Below are positions 1-4,937 of a stretch of DNA of 10,050 nucleotides, piece after piece; positions within the stretch are counted from its first letter, which is position 1, and every line of letters starts with the position of its first letter. Source of the DNA: Acidobacteriaceae bacterium (GTDB lineage Bacteria; Acidobacteriota; Terriglobia; Terriglobales; Acidobacteriaceae); the NCBI GenBank assembly GCA_003165095.1, contig PLSH01000130.1, positions 12,219 through 22,268 of the forward strand. The letters run 5' to 3'. The notes beneath the pieces were generated by a model. It worked only from the letters and a program-made list of their open reading frames with translations. It was not told the origin of the DNA and did not search any database. Both the position numbers and the translations under genes were made by a program.

Positions 1-433
1 CGCGGTTGGCGAACTGAATCTTGTCAATCTTGGTCACGCCCTCAACGATGTGCGCCACCTGATCGCCAAACTCGGCCGCAATCTCCTCATTGGTGGCCGG
101 CGTGTCCTCGACTGAATCGTGCAGCAGGCCGGCGGCAATGGCCGATGCGTCCAGTTTCATCTCCGCCAGCACCTCGGCCACTTCCAGCGGATGGATGATG
201 TACGGCTCGCCGGAAGCGCGCGTCTGCCCTTCGTGATGCTTGACGCAGAACTCCCACGCTTTGCGGATCAGAGAAACGTCTTCATTGGGGCGATTGGACT
301 GGACATGGCGCAACAGCGCGTCAAATCGCGCATCCACTTGGCGGTCGCCACCCGGGCGCTCCGCCACCGGCGTCTCCTTCGCGGGAGACGAGCCGGTAAC
401 GCCTGCCGGTATGGCCTGTCTCGCTGTCGCCAT
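1..433 (-). CDS. rel: RelA/SpoT-family (p)ppGpp synthetase/hydrolase, N-terminal part (runs off the left edge)
   Basis: Reading the minus strand from the ATG at 433 gives 144 codons open to the window edge. They show the HD hydrolase domain of long Rel/SpoT enzymes: 'GQTRASGEPYIIHP' at residues 69-82, 'AGLLHDSVEDT' at 101-111 and 'VEGVTKIDKIQF' at 130-141. By alignment from memory with streptococcal Rel, the hydrolase residues R72, H81, H105-D106 and E109-D110 are all kept, so ppGpp hydrolysis is expected. The synthetase, TGS and ACT domains would lie outside the window, so Rel and SpoT cannot be separated. The start is well fixed: TAA lies two codons upstream in frame, the N-terminus before the HD domain has normal length, and there is no Shine-Dalgarno. 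A TATAAT ends five bases before the ATG, suggesting a leaderless mRNA. The role is cytoplasmic control of the stringent-response alarmone. Family assignment is secure. Confidence 0.93.
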   Translation of the reverse strand, partial: MATARQAIPAGVTGSSPAKETPVAERPGGDRQVDARFDALLRHVQSNRPNEDVSLIRKAWEFCVKHHEGQTRASGEPYIIHPLEVAEVLAEMKLDASAIAAGLLHDSVEDTPATNEEIAAEFGDQVAHIVEGVTKIDKIQFANR

Positions 434-438
434 GATTT

Positions 439-470
439 ATTATAGGCCGCTTGCGATTTCAAAACATCAA
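439..470 (-). promoter_or_regulatory. Putative sigma70-type promoter of rel, giving a leaderless mRNA
   Basis: On the minus strand a perfect TATAAT lies at 444-439. A TTGATG (four of six matches to TTGACA) lies at 470-465, with a long 20-base spacer. Transcription normally starts about seven bases after the -10 box, which falls at or next to the A of the rel ATG at 433. This fits the absence of a ribosome binding site. The -10 box is seen directly; the start point is inferred. Confidence 0.5.
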
Positions 471-729
471 GGCGTCCGTCGGCCGCGCCGGGAATGCTCC
501 GCCGTCGGCTTGGACTGGATCCGCTTCGCGCCCGCTTGGGCTCCAAACTTCCGCATGCGTTTCACGGTTCCAGACGCGTCCGGGAGGAGTTTAAACCACG
601 CTTCCCACATTGGATTAACTAGCATACAAGTTCTTCCGTTGCCGGAACGCGGAGAGCAGTGTGTTTTTCATCACATCCTGCCCTGTGGAAAAAGGCGCGT
701 AATGTCTGATTGGATAAGAGGTCCAAAAC

Positions 730-734
730 GGAGG
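730..734 (+). promoter_or_regulatory. Ribosome binding site that sets the cytochrome c start
   Basis: GGAGG lies six bases (AATTTT) before the ATG at 741. It supports that start over the much earlier in-frame start at 240. Confidence 0.8.
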
Positions 735-740
735 AATTTT

Positions 741-1163
741 ATGCTGAAAAGCCTCTTCCTTATCGCACTGGCCGCGGCTCTTGCCGCTGGAGCCGGATAT
801 GCGGATCAATCGAAGGTAGTTATCGCGCTGAAAACAACGACACCGGTCAGCGGCAAACAGATGTTTGCCAACTATTGCGCGCCATGCCATGGCGTTGACG
901 CTAGAGGCCGCGGTCCAGTGGCGCCCGCGCTCAAACAGCAACCGGCTGATTTGACCGTATTGACCAGAAACAATGGCGGGAAATTCCCGGCGAGCCACAT
1001 CACGACCGTGATGGAGTACGGCACGGAGATTCCCTCCCACGGCACCGCTGAAATGCCGGTTTGGGGACCTGTGCTTGGTAAGATGGACAAGACCTACCCT
1101 CAGGAAGGCCTGCTCAGGATCAATAATCTGAGCCAGTTTCTGCGGACGATTCAGGCTCAGTAG
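741..1163 (+). CDS. Secreted small class I cytochrome c (mono-haem)
   Basis: The 140-residue product begins with a clear Sec signal peptide: a lysine at position 3, a hydrophobic, alanine-rich core to about residue 18, and likely cleavage near 'AGYA/DQ' (21/22). The mature protein has one haem site, 'CAPCH' at 46-50, followed by 'GRGPVAPAL' at 56-64. A candidate axial methionine is M105 in 'AEMPVWGPVL'. This is the pattern of a soluble periplasmic c-type cytochrome or a cytochrome cbb3 subunit III-like domain that carries single electrons. The start is chosen from GGAGG at 730-734 and because the signal peptide begins exactly there. No oxidase, dehydrogenase or cytochrome c maturation gene is adjacent, so the redox partner is unknown. 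The methyltransferase gene follows after 58 bases and may be co-transcribed. Haem binding is confident; physiological role is not. Confidence 0.9.
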   Translation: MLKSLFLIALAAALAAGAGYADQSKVVIALKTTTPVSGKQMFANYCAPCHGVDARGRGPVAPALKQQPADLTVLTRNNGGKFPASHITTVMEYGTEIPSHGTAEMPVWGPVLGKMDKTYPQEGLLRINNLSQFLRTIQAQ

Positions 1164-1167
1164 CGGC

Positions 1168-1189
1168 CGCCGGGCCAAGGTGCTCCCGG
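1168..1189 (+). terminator. Weak hairpin between the cytochrome c and methyltransferase genes
   Basis: GCCGGG and CCCGGC form a 6-bp stem around a 10-base loop just after the cytochrome c stop codon. No run of T follows, so it could be an attenuating or mRNA-stabilising stem rather than a true intrinsic terminator. Low confidence. Confidence 0.2.
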
Positions 1190-1221
1190 CCCCGTCAATT
1201 GAGGGACCTTAAAGGGAGCTT

Positions 1222-2532
1222 ATGGCAAAGCCGAGCGAACCTCGCAAGAACAAGCCTCGGCCTGACAGGAAGCAAGATGCGCCCACGGCCGACCCGCGGG
1301 CAGCCGGCAGCGGAGCCCTGATCAATCGCCGCGCCGCCGACCGCCTGCGCGCTGGCCAGGTTTGGGTGTACGCCTCTGAGATCGAGTCGATCGCGCTGCC
1401 CGAAGCTGACTTGGCGAACCCGCCCGCGTTGCTGCCGGTAGCCGACAGCCGTGGGCTGCTGCTGGGCACTGCGCTTTATAGCCCTTCGTCGCAGATTGCT
1501 CTGCGGCTGGTTTCGCGCGCGGCTCTCGATGAGGCTGCATGGCTCCGCTTGCTCGCCCTCCGGCTGCGGCAGGCCATTGCCCGGCGCAAACCGCTCCTCG
1601 ACGCCGGCAACGATGCCTGCCGCCTTTGCTTCAGCGAGGCCGACGAGCTGCCCGGCGTGGTCGTGGACAAGTACGGGCCCCTGATCATCGTCCAACTGCT
1701 GGTCAAAGGGCTGGACTCCGCAGGCGTGCGGCAGGCGTGTGTGCGCATTCTGCGCGAAGAGTTGGCGCCCACGGCGATTCTGGAGCGCCCAGACCCACGT
1801 TTCCGTGAGCTCGAAGGCCTGGCCGCACCCGGTACCGATCCACTATGGCTCGCCGGTGCGGATACACCGCTGGCGGACACCCGGTTTCACCTCAACGGAC
1901 TGGTGTTTCATTACGACGCCAATGCCGGCCAGAAAACCGGCGCGTTTCTCGACCAGCGCACCAACTACGCCGCCACCCGGGATTGGGCTCAAAAACTCTC
2001 CGCCGGCCGGGCTCTCGACGTGTGCTGCTACCAGGGCGGTTTCGCGCTGCATCTGGCCCAGGTCTGCCACCAGGTTACCGGGATCGACACTTCCCGCGCC
2101 TCGCTCGAAGTGGCGGAGCAGAACCTACAGGCTAATCGCGACCGTCTTGCTGCCGACGTGGATTGGATTGAGGCCGACGCCTTCGAGATCCTGCGTGATT
2201 GGTCGAGCGCCGGCCAGCGTTTTGACGCCATCGTCCTCGACCCCCCTGCATTTGCAAAAAGCAAGCGGGCTCTGGAGGGCGCGCTGCGCGGCTACAAGGA
2301 GTTGAACCTCCGTGCTCTGCGCATGGTGCGCGCTGGCGGCCTGCTGGTCACCTGCTCCTGCTCGCACCACGTGGGCTGGTCCGATCTCGAAGCTGCCGTT
2401 GCATCAGCCGCGGCTGATGCGTCACGGCGTGTGCGTCTATTGGAGCGCCGCGGCGCCGCTCTCGACCACCCCGTCGTGCTCAATCTGCCGGAGACGGAAT
2501 ACCTGAAGTGCCTGGTGCTCGAAGTGGAGTAA
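1222..2532 (+). CDS. rlmI: RlmI-family 23S rRNA (cytosine-5-)-methyltransferase, class I SAM-dependent
   Basis: The 436-residue product has the layout of the RlmI/RlmK-like family (COG1092). A basic tail (1-30) is followed by a PUA-like RNA-binding domain (about 31-105) with 'GQVWVYASEIES'. A linker domain carries 'LPGVVVDKYG' (143-152). The family signature 'GQKTGAFLDQR' is at 236-246. The Rossmann methyltransferase domain has motif I 'LDVCCYQGGF' (265-274), an acidic SAM-ribose residue in 'VTGIDTS' (285-291), motif IV 'DAIVLDPPAFAKSK' (335-348) and the cysteine motif 'CSCS' (378-381). Known RlmI makes m5C1962 in E. coli 23S rRNA; this target is inferred by family. The length is slightly above the usual ~396 because of the N-terminal tail. 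AAGGG lies five bases before the ATG. Its last 53 bases overlap the 3' end of the opposite-strand gene. Motif I has CCY where many homologues have FSY or FCY. Confidence 0.85.
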   Translation: MAKPSEPRKNKPRPDRKQDAPTADPRAAGSGALINRRAADRLRAGQVWVYASEIESIALPEADLANPPALLPVADSRGLLLGTALYSPSSQIALRLVSRAALDEAAWLRLLALRLRQAIARRKPLLDAGNDACRLCFSEADELPGVVVDKYGPLIIVQLLVKGLDSAGVRQACVRILREELAPTAILERPDPRFRELEGLAAPGTDPLWLAGADTPLADTRFHLNGLVFHYDANAGQKTGAFLDQRTNYAATRDWAQKLSAGRALDVCCYQGGFALHLAQVCHQVTGIDTSRASLEVAEQNLQANRDRLAADVDWIEADAFEILRDWSSAGQRFDAIVLDPPAFAKSKRALEGALRGYKELNLRALRMVRAGGLLVTCSCSHHVGWSDLEAAVASAAADASRRVRLLERRGAALDHPVVLNLPETEYLKCLVLEVE

Positions 2533-3298
2533 CGCTCCGCGCCGGCGCGGAGCGGGGACTTGCGCGCAGCCGGAACTGCCACCAGCGCCGCACAAGTTGC
2601 ACGGCAGGAACCGGCGCGGGCTGCTTTCCGTCCGATGCGGCTGCGCGCAACTCGGCCAGCGCCTTCTTTACCTGCGCCCGCAGAGCTTCAGCTTCGAACG
2701 TGCAGGAACGCAGGTACGCCGAGATGGTGAGGCCGGCCTCCGCCGCGCGCTTCCTGAGCTGAGCACATTCCGCCTTGCTGAGGCGGATGGTGATGCTGGC
2801 CGATTTCAAACCCCTCTCGAACGCCGTGGCCGCGCTTTGAGCCTGCGGAGTCTCTTCGTCCACAATTGCATCCGGCCCCGCTGCTTCGCCGCCGCCAACA
2901 CCGGTCTGAAGGACCGGCCAATCGGCCGGCTTGTAGCCAGCGTGAGCGCGTAGCACCCGTTCATAGCTGAGAGTTGCCACGTCGTCCGCCAGATCGCCGT
3001 CGTCCCACGTGGGCGCCCGGTCTTCGGCCCCTGATGCACGCGAAGATTGCGCGGCCAGCGCGCTCGCAAAGCTCGAAAATATGGGAAGGGATGGCGGTGA
3101 GGTTACGGGAGAAACTGCGGATTCAGCCCAGTTCTGCATGGTTTCGAGCATACGGGGAAAGCGAGCGTGGACATGAGGAGATTCCGGTGTGAATAGCGTG
3201 TAGATTTCAAACGGGGAAAAACGGTCCGACGCTCCCGAAATGGAAACGGCCCGGCCACGGAGCGCCTTGAACGCAGCCACGGAATGAGCGCCTAGCAC
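2480..3298 (-). CDS. Uncharacterised protein with a MobC/CopG-like ribbon-helix-helix segment
   Basis: The 272-residue product is of unknown function. Residues 167-199 look like a ribbon-helix-helix DNA-binding fold: strand 'SASITIRLS' (166-174), helix 'KAECAQLRKRAAEAG' (175-189), turn, then helix 'TISAYLRSCT' (191-200). This resembles MobC-type relaxosome accessory proteins. A charged helix, 'EAEALRAQVKKALAELRAA' (202-220), follows and may be a coiled coil. The N-terminal block has 'FSPFEIYTLFTPESP' (27-41) and 'RMLETMQNWAES' (49-60); residues 61-160 look disordered and Ala/Ser/Pro-rich. The start is GTG in GTGCTAG, which overlaps the stop of the upstream EAL gene by seven bases; no Shine-Dalgarno is visible, so translational coupling is likely, although GTG at residue 7 is possible. 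The C-terminal tail runs into the rlmI 3' end in antisense. No relaxase or plasmid gene is nearby, so a chromosomal DNA-binding role is more likely than mobilisation. Confidence 0.72.
   Translation of the reverse strand: MLGAHSVAAFKALRGRAVSISGASDRFSPFEIYTLFTPESPHVHARFPRMLETMQNWAESAVSPVTSPPSLPIFSSFASALAAQSSRASGAEDRAPTWDDGDLADDVATLSYERVLRAHAGYKPADWPVLQTGVGGGEAAGPDAIVDEETPQAQSAATAFERGLKSASITIRLSKAECAQLRKRAAEAGLTISAYLRSCTFEAEALRAQVKKALAELRAAASDGKQPAPVPAVQLVRRWWQFRLRASPRSAPARSVTPLRAPGTSGIPSPAD
2533..2554 (+). terminator. Perfect 22-nt GC-rich palindrome at the end of rlmI
   Basis: Starting on the base after the rlmI TAA, CGCTCCGCGCC is followed directly by its exact reverse complement, giving 11 + 11 paired positions with no spacer; the central pairs would open to form the loop. 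The site suits a transcription-ending or 3'-stabilising hairpin for rlmI, although no T-tract follows. It also lies inside the C-terminal codons of the opposite-strand gene (2480-3298), so it could act on both transcripts. The palindrome is seen directly; the function is inferred. Confidence 0.5.
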
Positions 3299-4674
3299 AG
3301 TTCAGAACTGGGAAGAATCCGTCCCGGCAGCCGCAGCAACTGGGTGATGGTTTCTGTGCTCATGGGACGCGCATACAGAAAGCCCTGGCCGTAGCGGCAG
3401 CCCATTTCCCGCAGCAGCCGATGCTGCTCAGGGGTTTCGATGCCCTCCGCCACCACGTCCATCCCCATCACCCGCGCCAGTTCAATAATCGTCCGCACAA
3501 TCTGTAGCGGCTGTTCGCCGTGGGTCATTCGGCCCACAAAAGAGCGATCGATTTTGAGAACGTCGAAGGGGAACGAGTGCAGGTGGTTGAGTGAGCTGTA
3601 TCCGGTGCCGAAATCGTCAATCAGCAGCGAGACGCCCAGCCGGCGCAAGCTGCCCAGTACATCCAGGGTCGTGCGCGGGTCAGAAATCAGGCTGGACTCG
3701 GTCATCTCCAGGCCGAGTTGCCGGCTCGATATGTGAAATCGCGACAGCAGCGCCTCCACATGATCGGCCAGACCCTCGCGGGAAAACTGGTGGGCGGATA
3801 GATTCACGCACACGCGCAAGGCGCTGTGGCCGGGATCCTCGCGGTTCCACTCCTGAATCTGATTGCAGGCTTCGGAGAGTCCCCAATCCCCAATGGGCAG
3901 GATCTGCCCGGTTTCTTCGGCCTGGGGAATGAAATCCATGGGCGGAATCAGCCCGCGTTCGGGATGCTGCCATCGGATCAACGCCTCAAGTCCTACGACC
4001 CTGTGGGTGGTGAGCTCGACCTCCGGCTGATAATAGAGCACGAATTGGCGCTGTTCGAGGGCGGTTCGCAGGTCCGGTACCCCGGGCCAGTTATGGGTCG
4101 CCCGCCGGGTTTCACCCTGGGCCGAAAGAACCGGCCGCAATCCACGGTCCTGATAGTTGTTGCGAAGCCTGCGCAATTCCAGCTGGCTGGCTGCCATATC
4201 GGCCAGGCTCTCCAGCATCCGCAACTCGTCGAGAGCCATGCTGCGTCGCGGCCGGCAACCAAAAATGCTGAGCGCGCCGAGTACCTTTCCGTCGAAGGAA
4301 CGCACCGGAACGCTGGCGAACGAGCGCAGGTCAAGCCGCCTGAGCGGAAGCCCGCATCCCCGGAATTTCGGGTGTCTCGAGATGTCCGGAACCACCACCG
4401 GGCCATCCAGGGACAGCACCATATCAAAGATAGACCCGTATCGCGGCAACTCGCGGACCGGCTCGCCCCAGTACGACTTGATCCAGAATCGGCTTTCGTC
4501 GGCAAAGCCGAGCAGCACTGAGTCCGCCTGGAAGTACTCGGCAGAGAGCCGGGTAATCGCATCGAAACTTGGCTCCGGCTCCGTGTCCAGAATTCCCGTT
4601 GCAGCCAGTGCAGCCAGACGCGCATCCTCCTGCGGCCACTCCGTGTTGCGGATTACCTGTTCTGCCTGGGCCAT
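3292..4674 (-). CDS. GAF-EAL protein, probable cyclic di-GMP phosphodiesterase
   Basis: The 460-residue product is cytoplasmic, with no signal peptide or membrane segment. Residues about 15-170 form a GAF sensor domain ('ARLAALAATGILDTEPE', 'WIKSYWGEP', 'LGALSIFG'). Residues about 201-450 form an EAL domain with the catalytic set present: E230-A-L in 'GLEALIRWQHPERG', N291 in 'NLSAHQF', E323 in 'LEMTESS', D353-D354 in 'IDDFGTGYSSL', K374 in 'LKIDRSF', E410 in 'VVAEGIET' and Q430 in 'GQGFLYARPM'. It should hydrolyse c-di-GMP to pGpG, with activity tuned by an unknown GAF ligand. There is no GGDEF domain. The ATG at 4674 is preferred because GGAG lies five bases before it; a TTG at 4704 would add ten residues but has no binding site. 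The gene overlaps the downstream RHH-like gene by seven bases, so the two form an operon. Activity is inferred from residues only. Confidence 0.9.
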   Translation of the reverse strand: MAQAEQVIRNTEWPQEDARLAALAATGILDTEPEPSFDAITRLSAEYFQADSVLLGFADESRFWIKSYWGEPVRELPRYGSIFDMVLSLDGPVVVPDISRHPKFRGCGLPLRRLDLRSFASVPVRSFDGKVLGALSIFGCRPRRSMALDELRMLESLADMAASQLELRRLRNNYQDRGLRPVLSAQGETRRATHNWPGVPDLRTALEQRQFVLYYQPEVELTTHRVVGLEALIRWQHPERGLIPPMDFIPQAEETGQILPIGDWGLSEACNQIQEWNREDPGHSALRVCVNLSAHQFSREGLADHVEALLSRFHISSRQLGLEMTESSLISDPRTTLDVLGSLRRLGVSLLIDDFGTGYSSLNHLHSFPFDVLKIDRSFVGRMTHGEQPLQIVRTIIELARVMGMDVVAEGIETPEQHRLLREMGCRYGQGFLYARPMSTETITQLLRLPGRILPSSELC

Positions 4675-4937
4675 TGTGGCTCCGGTTGCGCCCCGAGGCG
4701 TCAACTTGAATTCAGTCGCGGACAGGCCGGGTTGAGCGTGCTGGATGCAGTTTCACCCGTCGAGCAGAGCTGCGTCCGGCTGTCAACCTTCAATTCTCCT
4801 GCGTTTGCGGCCAATAAAGCGCACCGCATCGGACCTGATTTTTCGGTCCCGCACCTTCTTTATCGGAGTCCTTTACCAGGCGCATCAGGTTACGCTGGAC
4901 CACCGCCTTGGGTACTCATATGGAAGTATTTGTGAAG
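4675..4937. other. Intergenic region between prolyl oligopeptidase and GAF-EAL genes
   Basis: These 263 bases hold no recognisable gene; a 67-codon plus-strand frame (4732-4935) has no family features. On the minus strand a perfect TTGACA occurs at 4786-4781, which could be the -35 box for the EAL gene, but no good -10 lies 16-18 bases after it. GGACC and GGTCC (4831-4835 and 4845-4849) form a 5-bp stem with a 9-base loop; it lacks a T-tract, so it is at best a weak terminator for the peptidase gene. Confidence 0.35.
4680..4683 (-). promoter_or_regulatory. Ribosome binding site that sets the GAF-EAL start
   Basis: GGAG on the minus strand is separated by CCACA from the ATG at 4674. It favours this start over the TTG at 4704. 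Confidence 0.6.

Larger units (their letters stand above)
434..740. other. Divergent intergenic region between rel and the cytochrome c gene
   Basis: These 307 bases hold the rel promoter on the left and the cytochrome c ribosome binding site on the right. One plus-strand frame happens to stay open through the region into the cytochrome gene, but it has no recognisable protein content. A short hairpin TTCCG-ttgc-CGGAA lies near 634-647. I found no convincing -35/-10 pair for the cytochrome c gene; TTGCCG at 639-644 has only a poor -10 partner. No RNA gene or repeat was recognised. Confidence 0.5.

Noticed and set aside
240..740. Long in-frame upstream extension of the cytochrome c gene
   Set aside because: It is antisense to rel in its first part, has no recognisable protein features, and would bury the signal peptide; GGAGG at 730-734 and the signal peptide both point to ATG 741.
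615..1178. 187-codon minus-strand frame over the cytochrome c gene
   Set aside because: It mirrors the cytochrome coding strand and has no family features; the CxxCH protein on the other strand explains the region.
1739..2305. 188-codon plus-strand frame within rlmI
   Set aside because: An out-of-frame shadow rich in Arg, Pro and Ser; the RlmI motifs lie in the other frame.
2620..2830. Plasmid mobilisation locus
   Set aside because: Only one MobC-like segment is present, with no relaxase, oriT-like repeat, integrase or plasmid maintenance gene, and flanking genes are chromosomal housekeeping genes.
2508..2953. Two overlapping plus-strand frames after rlmI
   Set aside because: Low-complexity Arg/Ala-rich shadows of the minus-strand RHH-like gene; no start site support.
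3826..4521. 231-codon plus-strand frame opposite the GAF-EAL gene
   Set aside because: Antisense to a well-supported gene with complete catalytic motifs; no motif of its own.
4831..4849. GGACC/GGTCC stem as a riboswitch or strong terminator
   Set aside because: Only five base pairs, a nine-base loop and no T-tract; no known riboswitch core was recognised around it.
4732..4935. 67-codon plus-strand frame in the gap between EAL and peptidase genes
   Set aside because: No Shine-Dalgarno, no recognisable fold or signal; could be checked by conservation but is not supported.
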